Shown in pieces: positions 1 to 6,288 of a stretch of DNA of 10,520 nt. Each line of letters starts with the position of its first letter. Position 1 is the stretch's first letter. The translations under genes and the position numbers were made by a program. The notes below the pieces were generated by a model, which ran no database searches, was not told the origin of the DNA, and saw nothing but the letters and a program-made list of their open reading frames with translations. The DNA is from a bacterium (GTDB lineage: Bacteria; Hydrothermota; UBA3072; B12-G15), in assembly GCA_003646055.1 (NCBI GenBank), contig QNDZ01000046.1, positions 1 to 10,520 on the forward strand. Reading direction: 5' to 3'.

Positions 1-14
1 CTGTTCCAGATCAT
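1..14 (-). CDS. Start of a further minus-strand gene (cut off at the left edge)
   Basis: An ATG at 14-12 preceded by GGAGG with an 8-nt spacer opens a frame reading Met-Ile-Trp-Asn before the window ends. Nothing can be said about its product. It is separated from mfd by about 250 nt, unlike the overlapping genes upstream, so it may have its own promoter. Confidence 0.45.
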
Positions 15-139
15 AACAACCCCCTCCAGAACCTGATTAATTGATGATATTCGCAATTATTCCAGAGGCTGATAATTGTTATAAAAACATCATAGACAAA
101 TCCAGATTGATTGGTTTTACAGGCCTTATTAATCATCAT
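11..139 (-). CDS. Possible 42-codon leader ORF (unrecognised)
   Basis: A small minus-strand ORF begins at tandem ATGs (139 and 136) and ends with TGA at 13-11. That stop overlaps the ATG of the following partial gene (ATGA), the same junction type used throughout the array. It would encode a 42-residue peptide starting MMINKACKTNQ and ending RFWRGLL, with a middle hydrophobic patch (VFITIISLW). It matches no family I know. Only a poor purine-rich stretch precedes the start, and if the candidate promoter is real the ATG would lie about a dozen nucleotides into the transcript. It may be a regulatory leader peptide, a small coupled gene, or a chance open frame. The overlap with the next start is the main reason to record it. 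Confidence 0.2.
   Translation of the reverse strand: MMINKACKTNQSGFVYDVFITIISLWNNCEYHQLIRFWRGLL
23..27 (-). promoter_or_regulatory. Ribosome binding site of the leftmost, cut-off gene
   Basis: GGAGG on the minus strand, within GGAGGGGG, lies 8 nt before an ATG at 14-12. This matches the strong sites used by rnfD and rnfG and is the main evidence that a new gene begins at the left edge. Confidence 0.55.
54..78. repeat. Inverted repeat in the leader of the leftmost gene
   Basis: CAATTAT (54-60) and ATAATTG (72-78) are perfect 7-base inverted repeats separated by 11 nt. They lie between the candidate promoter and the ribosome binding site of the leftmost gene. The repeat could be a protein-binding operator or a weak RNA hairpin. 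It is AT-only apart from one pair and is not followed by a U-tract in either direction, so it is not an intrinsic terminator. A chance origin in AT-rich DNA is quite possible. Confidence 0.3.
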
Positions 140-157
140 ATCTATCTCTTATATATA

Positions 158-186
158 AATTTAAAACATTTTCCTTCATTTGTCAA
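158..186 (-). promoter_or_regulatory. Candidate sigma70-type promoter downstream of mfd
   Basis: On the minus strand TTGACA (186-181, a perfect -35 match) is followed after 17 nt by TAAATT (163-158, four of six matches to TATAAT) in an AT-rich stretch. Transcription would start near 151 and run left, toward the gene beginning at 14. It lies in the only non-coding gap of the window, where a promoter for the next gene would be expected. The -10 box is weak and AT-rich DNA produces chance matches. Confidence 0.4.
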
Positions 187-265
187 CTTTAAATTCAACC
201 CTGATGGAAAAGGTCATACACATAGTGGTATAGGCATATCCCTGCTAATTGAAAATCAGATACCC

Positions 266-3187
266 TTATGTTCCTTTACTTCTGAGAATTTCTATTAACG
301 CTTCCAGATGGTCTTCAGGAACATCAATACTCAGGTTCTCTCCATAATTGAATCGGGTTCCTTTTATCTTCTTCACAATCCTTCTTATATCATCACCTGA
401 AATTTCGGTTCCAAGATATATCCTGTACCCATAATCAATCTCCTTTATTTTAAGAATTCCTGCTTCCGATGCAGATATCCTGATTCCTGCCCAGTAGAAG
501 AATCGCTCCATCTCCTCAGGGAACCTTCCATACATATCCCTCACCTCATCCATCACCTTTTTGAGTTGTTCAGGTTTTGTTGAAGAGGCAACCTTTCTGT
601 ATATTGACAACCTTTCATCTGGATTTGAAACATAATGGTATGGCACCATAGGAGGGTTGAAGAGTTGAATCTCACAGAATACCTTTTTAACAATTCTTTC
701 ACCTCTGAGTTCCCTTACTGCTTCATCAAGGAGTCTCAGATACATGTCATATCCAACCGACTTCATAAATCCACTCTGTTTTGGTCCAAGAACTGTTCCA
801 GCACCCCTCATTTCAAGGTCCATCAGAGCAATCTTCAGACCGGAGCCAAGATGGGTGAATGCCTTTATGGCTGAAATCCTCCTCAAGCCTTCAGGAGATA
901 CCCCTCTCGGGATTATCAGGTAACAGAATCCCCTCTTTAACCCTCTCCCCACTCTTCCTCTCAACTGGTGAAGGTCACTGAGCCCGAATCGGTGGGCATT
1001 ATTTATGATGATTGTGTTAACATCTGGGAGGTCAAGCCCTGACTCAATGATTGCTGTTGAAAGAAGCAGGTGGAACTTCTTCTGTATAAAATCAACCATT
1101 ATCTTCTCAAGTTTTGAGGAGGGCATTCTGCCATGGGCAATCTCAATCCTCAATCCAGGCAAAATCTTTTTCAATTTCTCTCCAATTGAATCAATGGTCT
1201 CAATCCTGTTGTGCACAAAGAAAACCTGTCCACCCCTTTCAATCTCTCTCATAACCGCATCCCTTATAATCTCGTTCTCCCAGTGTATAACCTCTGTAAC
1301 AACGCTGAGCCTTCCAGGTGGTGGAGTCTCAATAAGCGAAAGGTCCATCATTCCAGAAAGTGCCATGTGAAGCGTTCTTGGAATGGGTGTTGCACTCAGG
1401 GCAAGGTAATCCACATTCACCTTGAGCTGTTTCAGTCTGTCCTTCTGTTTAACACCGAATTTCTGTTCCTCATCAACAATGAGAAGTCCAAGGTCTTTAA
1501 ATTGAATGTCCTTTGAGAGAAGCCTGTGGGTTCCAATAACAATATCCACCTTACCCTCTCCTATGCCCTCTATTATCTCCTTCTCCCTTGATTTTGTGAA
1601 TCTTGAAAGCAACTCTATCCTTACAGGGAATCTCTCCATTCTCTCTTTGAACCTTATATAGTGCTGTTCAGCAAGGATTGTTGTTGGAGCAAGTATGGCA
1701 ACCTGTTTACCATCCATAACCGCCTTAAATGATGCACGGATGGCAACCTCTGTTTTCCCGAATCCAACCTCTCCGCAGAGAAGCCTCTCCATGGGGTATT
1801 CGGCCTCCATGTCCCTTTTAATCTCCTCTATGGCCTTCAACTGGTCATCTGTTTCTTCATATGGAAAGAGTGCCTCAAGTTCCTTTTGCCACAGGGTATC
1901 CCTGCTGAATGCATGACCCCTTGATGCCTTACGCATGGCATAGAGTTTTAACATCTCACCCGCAATCTTCTTCAGGTCTTCCTTTACCTTCTCCTTCTTC
2001 CTCTCCCATCTTGTCTTTGAAAGGGGTTCAATAACAGGCTTCTCTCCACCTGCATACCTCTTGACAAGGTATGACCTGTCAACAGGCACAAAAACCCTAT
2101 CCCCCTTACCATATTTAATACTCAACCCCTCTATCAACTGGTCATGAATTTTTATTGTCTTCAATCCTTCAAATATTCCTATTCCAAAATCATCGTGGAC
2201 AACATAATCTCCTTCCGTGAATTCCTCAATTCCAGTAACAGGGATAACTGGCTTCTCCCTCTTTCTCCTTACTATCCCGAAAATATCTGACTCTGTAATT
2301 ACTGCACACTCTTCCTCTAAAAGTATAAATCCACGTGAGAGATGGGCTTCAATGTATTCAATCCCGGGGAAATCATCTTCCAGCAAATCCTTCATTCTGT
2401 CTATCTCTCCAGGTGTTTCAAGAGAAAGAATGAGTCTCCAGGAGTAATGTGCCTTCAGAAAACTCCGAAGTTTTGATAGGTCTCTTCCAAAGAGGGGTGA
2501 GGGTTCAAATGGAATTGTATTACCGGTGGGTGTAAGAAGAAGTTCTGGTGTCAGGCCATGGGTCTCCTGTGAGACCACAAAGTATCTCCTCAACATTTCT
2601 GTAAGTCTCTTTGAATCAGTTTTAGAGGCTGGAATTGATACTTTCTTTATAAATGTCCTGGTTCTCTGGTTAAATGGATTGAAAATCCTCAGGGAAATAA
2701 CCCTCTCGTCCTCAAGTTCAATCCTCACAGGCTCATCCATATGGAATGGGAAAATATCTATGATAAACCCACGAACGCTGAATTCACCCCTTTCAAGGGT
2801 TCTTGAAACCCTCTCATATCCCCCTGTTACAAGGTATTCAAGCAGACCATCATAATCAATACTATCTCCCTCTTTAATTGTTTTTACCCTCATCAGAGGC
2901 ACTTCATCCTCAAGGTCCTCAGGGGAAAGGACAAGGACATCAAAATTCCCTTCCTCCAGAACTCCTCCAATCTCTTCCTTATTCTCCCTGTAATATATCA
3001 CAGGTTTTTTAAAGAAAAAACTCAGGTCTTCCCAGACCCTTTCCTTCTCCTTCCTATCCACTATCAGAACAAGGGGTCTTTTCTCCCTGAGGCTGTTCAA
3101 AATCAAAAGCACCCCCGGGTAGGGTGGGAGTATCATCCTTTCCCGGAGGTGATTTTTTACTGACCAGCCTATTTCTTCAACAATCAC
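266..3187 (-). CDS. mfd: Transcription-repair coupling factor Mfd (short form)
   Basis: Mfd is a DNA translocase that pushes stalled RNA polymerase off DNA and recruits the UvrA excision machinery. The 973 aa show a compact UvrB-like N-terminal region (about 1-310) keeping GEFSVRGFIIDIFPF (134-148). The RNA-polymerase-interacting domain follows (GDYVVHDDFGIGIFEGL, from about 326), then the RecG-like motor: Walker A GEVGFGKTE (472-480), DEEQ box (572-575), SATPIPRTL (598-606), IIESGLDLPDVNTIII and QLRGRVGRG (741-749). The C-terminal TRCF domain runs from about 830 to 973. E. coli Mfd has 1148 aa, and the shortfall here lies before the motor. The start is GTG at 3187 in a GTGA overlap with rnfA, with no Shine-Dalgarno sequence. 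ATG at 3136 is a weaker alternative that would remove 17 residues. Confidence 0.96.
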   Translation of the reverse strand: MIVEEIGWSVKNHLRERMILPPYPGVLLILNSLREKRPLVLIVDRKEKERVWEDLSFFFKKPVIYYRENKEEIGGVLEEGNFDVLVLSPEDLEDEVPLMRVKTIKEGDSIDYDGLLEYLVTGGYERVSRTLERGEFSVRGFIIDIFPFHMDEPVRIELEDERVISLRIFNPFNQRTRTFIKKVSIPASKTDSKRLTEMLRRYFVVSQETHGLTPELLLTPTGNTIPFEPSPLFGRDLSKLRSFLKAHYSWRLILSLETPGEIDRMKDLLEDDFPGIEYIEAHLSRGFILLEEECAVITESDIFGIVRRKREKPVIPVTGIEEFTEGDYVVHDDFGIGIFEGLKTIKIHDQLIEGLSIKYGKGDRVFVPVDRSYLVKRYAGGEKPVIEPLSKTRWERKKEKVKEDLKKIAGEMLKLYAMRKASRGHAFSRDTLWQKELEALFPYEETDDQLKAIEEIKRDMEAEYPMERLLCGEVGFGKTEVAIRASFKAVMDGKQVAILAPTTILAEQHYIRFKERMERFPVRIELLSRFTKSREKEIIEGIGEGKVDIVIGTHRLLSKDIQFKDLGLLIVDEEQKFGVKQKDRLKQLKVNVDYLALSATPIPRTLHMALSGMMDLSLIETPPPGRLSVVTEVIHWENEIIRDAVMREIERGGQVFFVHNRIETIDSIGEKLKKILPGLRIEIAHGRMPSSKLEKIMVDFIQKKFHLLLSTAIIESGLDLPDVNTIIINNAHRFGLSDLHQLRGRVGRGLKRGFCYLIIPRGVSPEGLRRISAIKAFTHLGSGLKIALMDLEMRGAGTVLGPKQSGFMKSVGYDMYLRLLDEAVRELRGERIVKKVFCEIQLFNPPMVPYHYVSNPDERLSIYRKVASSTKPEQLKKVMDEVRDMYGRFPEEMERFFYWAGIRISASEAGILKIKEIDYGYRIYLGTEISGDDIRRIVKKIKGTRFNYGENLSIDVPEDHLEALIEILRSKGT

Positions 3188-3768
3188 AAAGAAAGGCCAA
3201 GGAAGCCCTGAAATCCAAGGAATGCAAGTGCCATGAGGCTTGCTGTGATAAATGCTATGGGAAGCCCCTTCATTGCATCAGGGACAGGTGCATTATCAAT
3301 CCTCATCCTTATACCCGCCATGAGTACAAGTGCGAGTGTGAAGCCCAGTGATACACCAATGGAATACACAAGTGTCTGAATCAGAGAATGCCCATAGTCT
3401 ATGTTGAGGAAGGCAACACCAAGGATTGCGCAGTTTGTTGTAATCAGGGGAAGGAATATACCGAGTGCAGAGTAGAGACCTGGTATCGCCTTTTTGAAAT
3501 AAATTTCAAGGAACTGGACAAGGGAGGCAATAACGAGTATGAATGCCGCTGTCCTCAGGAAAACAAGGTTCAGTGGCATAAGTATATACTGGTATAGAAA
3601 CCAGGTGATAACGCTTGAAAGAACCATCACGAAGATAACACTCATGCCCATACCAACTGCCGTGTCCAGTTTTGAAGATATACCAAAGAATGGGCACAGC
3701 CCCAAAAATCTCATTAAAACAATATTGTTAACAAGAAACGCTGATAAGAATAGAAGGAATAGACTCAT
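3184..3768 (-). CDS. rnfA: Rnf electron transport complex subunit A
   Basis: RnfA (homologous to NqrE) is the partner of RnfE in the ion-pumping membrane core. The 194-aa length is normal for the family. Hydrophobic helices run through the whole protein, with the cysteine motifs FLGLCPFFGIS (Cys25) and TTNCAILGVAF (Cys113), NIVLMRFLG near the start, and YSIGVSLGFTLALVLMAGIR in the second half. The start is ATG at 3768, preceded by a strong AAGGAGGT (GGAGG at 3778-3774, 5-nt spacer) and in an ATGA overlap with rnfE. In most rnfCDGEAB clusters rnfB would follow, but here the stop TGA overlaps the GTG start of mfd. The C-terminal FQGFLGLSL is an ordinary ending, so there is no sign of an in-frame fusion to, or a remnant of, RnfB. 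Confidence 0.95.
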   Translation of the reverse strand: MSLFLLFLSAFLVNNIVLMRFLGLCPFFGISSKLDTAVGMGMSVIFVMVLSSVITWFLYQYILMPLNLVFLRTAAFILVIASLVQFLEIYFKKAIPGLYSALGIFLPLITTNCAILGVAFLNIDYGHSLIQTLVYSIGVSLGFTLALVLMAGIRMRIDNAPVPDAMKGLPIAFITASLMALAFLGFQGFLGLSL

Positions 3769-4382
3769 GCGGACCTCCTTGCTTCAAAGTATCTCATGCC
3801 TCCCATGAGGAAGGCTATGACAAGGAAACCACCGGGAGGGAGTATCATAAAAAGAACAGGGTAATTCAGGAAGCCCTGCCCAAGAACTTTGAACCCTTCA
3901 AAACCACCGGGAATGCTCATCCAGGTTCCCTGTCCAAGAATCTCTCTTATGGTTCCCATAATGAAAATGGCAAGTGTGAATCCAATTCCACTTCCAAGTC
4001 CATCAAGGATTGCCTTTCCAACAGGATTTTTGTATGCAAACCCTTCAGCCCTTCCAAGTATAATGCAGTTTACAACTATCAACGGAACAAAAACACCAAG
4101 GTTTTTTGAAAGCCCTGGAAGGTATGCCTTCATCACATAGTCAACGATGGTTACAAAGGTTGAGATAACTATAATGAATATGGGGATTCTCAAACTATCC
4201 GGAATCACCTTTCTGAAAGATGAAACAATAAGGTTTGAGAAGGTGAGAACGAATATCACTGCTGCACCCATACCCAGTGCGTTGAATGCAGAGGTTGAAA
4301 CAGCAAGTGTTGGACACAACCCTATTGCCAGCACAAGCACAGGGTTATTTTTAACAATTCCCTCAAAGAATGTCTTGAACAT
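3765..4382 (-). CDS. rnfE: Rnf electron transport complex subunit E
   Basis: RnfE (homologous to NqrD) is a six-helix membrane protein that pairs pseudo-symmetrically with RnfA. The 205 aa, counted from the chosen start, are almost wholly hydrophobic. They keep the two half-helix cysteine motifs: GLCPTLAVS (Cys23) and VVNCIILGRAEGFA (Cys106). In this family these cysteines join those of RnfA to bind an intramembrane iron-sulfur centre; that ligation is family knowledge and is not seen directly. Two ATGs lie in tandem at 4385 and 4382. GGAGG at 4393-4389 is only 3 nt from the first but 6 nt from the second, so 4382 is preferred, giving a TGATG one-base overlap with rnfG. The stop is in an ATGA overlap with rnfA. 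It is told from RnfA by position, sequence and the GQGTWMSIP region near its C-terminus. Confidence 0.95.
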   Translation of the reverse strand: MFKTFFEGIVKNNPVLVLAIGLCPTLAVSTSAFNALGMGAAVIFVLTFSNLIVSSFRKVIPDSLRIPIFIIVISTFVTIVDYVMKAYLPGLSKNLGVFVPLIVVNCIILGRAEGFAYKNPVGKAILDGLGSGIGFTLAIFIMGTIREILGQGTWMSIPGGFEGFKVLGQGFLNYPVLFMILPPGGFLVIAFLMGGMRYFEARRSA

Positions 4383-5317
4383 CATTCACCTCCCACCCTT
4401 TTGTATCCAGAAACAACGGCCTTTTTCACGGCCTCTGAGGTTATGGTTGCACCTGTAACATCATCAATCTTCCCTGCCTCATCTGGACTTATCCCTATGA
4501 ATTTCTTGAGATATGTGTGCTCCCTCACCTTGCAACCAAACTCCTGTGTTTCAGGAAATCCCTCATCAGGGGACTGTATATAAATATCCTTGATTTTTCC
4601 ATCCTTCACAGCAACAAGGACACCAAACTTTCCTCCGTACCCCTCCCCATAGGAGAGATAGATGCTCCCCAGTGTTTCATTATCCTTTACAGCCACCCAG
4701 AAATTATTACCGCATTCTTCTATCTCTGCATCGGGGAAGAACTCTGAAAGATGCTTATGATACCATTCATTCTCGCTCTTTTCTTCTTCCTTCAGGTATT
4801 TTTTGTATTTCTCCATTCCTGACCTCACAGCATTTGTTGCAGCCCTTGAAGATATTGTGGCAGCAGTGATTGCATCAAGGGTTCCACCATCCTTTTTCAG
4901 TTTCACCTCTTCTTCTCTCTTGCCCTTAAACTGCTCCATAAACCAGGGTTCTGTGACCTTCATTCCCAGACCGGGTGTCTCTGAAAGCCCTTCCTTTGGT
5001 ATGTGCACACCCACAATCTTTCCTGTTGTATCCACTCCTACAATCACCTTTATAACACTTGCATAACCCCTCATTCCATTAACGAATATTATACCCAGTC
5101 TCTTTCCGTCCTTTTCAACACACCAGAGGGTATCCTTTATAATGGGTTTGTACTCTGCGCCTTCAACAGGGAAAACAGTTTTAAGGTTGTCAAGGAGTTT
5201 CTCCTTTGCCCTTTTCTCAATCTCAGGTGATGTCTTTTCATAGACAACTGCAAGTAGGGCAGACGCAACCATGGCTGTTATCAATAAAACAAATGTTGGC
5301 TTTAATATATCCTTCAT
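4382..5317 (-). CDS. rnfG: Rnf subunit G with two tandem FMN-binding domains
   Basis: RnfG, homologous to NqrC, is a membrane-anchored protein with a covalently bound FMN on the outer face. One N-terminal membrane anchor is visible (about 7-26), then two FMN-binding domains. Domain 1 (about 30-175) has GYASVIKVIVGVDTTGKIVG, the ETPGLGMKV segment (113-121) and motif DAITAAT with the FMN-acceptor candidate Thr154. Domain 2 (about 183-311) repeats the plan: GYGGKFGVLVAVKDGKIKDI, the diverged ETQEFGCKV (256-264) and motif DDVTGAT with candidate Thr291. Typical RnfG has one domain and roughly 180-220 aa, while this protein has 311 aa. The duplication is read directly; that both sites carry FMN is inferred. 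The start is ATG at 5317 with GGAGG at 5329-5325, a 7-nt spacer and an ATGA overlap with rnfD. No second membrane anchor separates the domains. Confidence 0.93.
   Translation of the reverse strand: MKDILKPTFVLLITAMVASALLAVVYEKTSPEIEKRAKEKLLDNLKTVFPVEGAEYKPIIKDTLWCVEKDGKRLGIIFVNGMRGYASVIKVIVGVDTTGKIVGVHIPKEGLSETPGLGMKVTEPWFMEQFKGKREEEVKLKKDGGTLDAITAATISSRAATNAVRSGMEKYKKYLKEEEKSENEWYHKHLSEFFPDAEIEECGNNFWVAVKDNETLGSIYLSYGEGYGGKFGVLVAVKDGKIKDIYIQSPDEGFPETQEFGCKVREHTYLKKFIGISPDEAGKIDDVTGATITSEAVKKAVVSGYKRVGGE
4389..4393 (-). promoter_or_regulatory. rnfE ribosome binding site choosing between two ATGs
   Basis: GGAGG on the minus strand lies 3 nt before the ATG at 4385 and 6 nt before the ATG at 4382. 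Neighbouring genes in the array use 5-8 nt spacers, so the second ATG is the likelier start. Confidence 0.6.
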
Positions 5318-6288
5318 TTCTTCACCTCCCCAAGATACTTTGGTCTCACCCTGTCAAGGAGAGGAACAAACATGTTCATGAACAGAATGGAATACGAAAC
5401 CCCTTCTGGATAACCACCCCATACCCTTATGAGCATGCATATAAGACCACCTGCAATACCAAATATCCACCTGCCTGCAGGTGTGACCGGTGAAGTGACC
5501 ATGTCTGTAGCCATGAAGAGCCCTCCAAGGAACACTCCACCTGAGAGAATGTGAAACAGTGGGCCTGCTGGTGTGAGACCTGTAAGGTAGAATATCCAGG
5601 CAACAACAAAAACAGTTCCTATATATCCAACACTTATCCTCCAGTCTGCATACCTCATCACAAAGAGAAAAATAGCACCTATAAGGAGAAGGAGTGCTGA
5701 TGTCTCACCAATACATCCTCCAACATTCCCTATGAACAGATTCTTGAGCATTTCAGGTGAATTTATCCTTGACAGAACTGCAGGATCTGTGGCATGGAGT
5801 TTGAGGAGATTGAGCGGTGTTGCAGAAGTAATGCCATCTATCCCGCTTATGGAACCATGAAGGGGTGCACTCCATCTACCTGTCATTATCTGTGGCCATG
5901 AGGCCATGACAAATGCCCTTCCTGCAAGTGCTGGATTGAATATGTTGTATCCAAGACCACCAAAGAACTGTTTTGCCACGAGTATGGCAAAGAAAGAACC
6001 AACAACAGGTAGCCACCATGGTGATTTAACAGGTATATTAAAGGCAAGAAGGATTCCTGTGATTATTGCACTCCCATCAAAGGCAGTTATTTTTCTTTTT
6101 GTTATCTTCTGGAACAGATATTCAGTAAGCACAGCAGTTACAACAGAGAGGAATGTAAGATACGCAGCCCTCCATCCAAAGAAATAGATAGAACCAATGA
6201 ATGCTGGCATGAGGGCAATCACAACTCCATACATGATTTTCTTCACATTCCAGTCTTTCCTTATATGGGGAGATGAGGATATATACAT
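5314..6288 (-). CDS. rnfD: Rnf electron transport complex subunit D (membrane flavoprotein)
   Basis: RnfD is an integral membrane subunit, homologous to NqrB, that carries a covalent FMN and forms part of the ion-translocating core. The 324 aa contain the expected N-terminal SSSPHIRKDWNVKKIMY, multiple hydrophobic membrane segments, GGLGYNIFNPALAGRAF (110-126), and the flavinylation motif DGITSATPL, where Thr157 fits the ApbE recognition pattern DxxT[SG]AT. The segment FMATDMVTSPVTPAGRWIFG (258-277) is also characteristic. The start is ATG at 6288, sharing one base with the rnfC stop, with GGAGG at 6301-6297 and an 8-nt spacer. The stop is in an ATGA overlap with rnfG. The flavin transferase ApbE needed to load FMN is not encoded in this window. 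Confidence 0.96.
   Translation of the reverse strand: MYISSSPHIRKDWNVKKIMYGVVIALMPAFIGSIYFFGWRAAYLTFLSVVTAVLTEYLFQKITKRKITAFDGSAIITGILLAFNIPVKSPWWLPVVGSFFAILVAKQFFGGLGYNIFNPALAGRAFVMASWPQIMTGRWSAPLHGSISGIDGITSATPLNLLKLHATDPAVLSRINSPEMLKNLFIGNVGGCIGETSALLLLIGAIFLFVMRYADWRISVGYIGTVFVVAWIFYLTGLTPAGPLFHILSGGVFLGGLFMATDMVTSPVTPAGRWIFGIAGGLICMLIRVWGGYPEGVSYSILFMNMFVPLLDRVRPKYLGEVKK

Noticed and set aside
187..265. An intrinsic terminator after mfd
   Set aside because: I looked for a GC-rich stem followed by a T-tract on the minus strand. Only short imperfect pairings (such as GGTAT/ATACC with a long loop) are present, with no T-run after them.
41..298. An 85-codon plus-strand frame across the gap left of mfd
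   Set aside because: It has no ribosome binding site, runs antisense into the end of mfd, and its composition simply mirrors AT-rich non-coding DNA. The minus strand has a better signal (ribosome binding site plus ATG at 14).
1005..1370. A 121-codon plus-strand frame
   Set aside because: It is antisense to the motor domain of mfd, which contains conserved helicase motifs here. It shows no recognisable protein features.
3124..3351. A plus-strand frame rich in cysteine, resembling a metal-binding or toxin-like peptide
   Set aside because: It is the antisense of the rnfA end and mfd start. Small-residue and aromatic codons of the membrane protein read as Cys on the other strand. There is no ribosome binding site.
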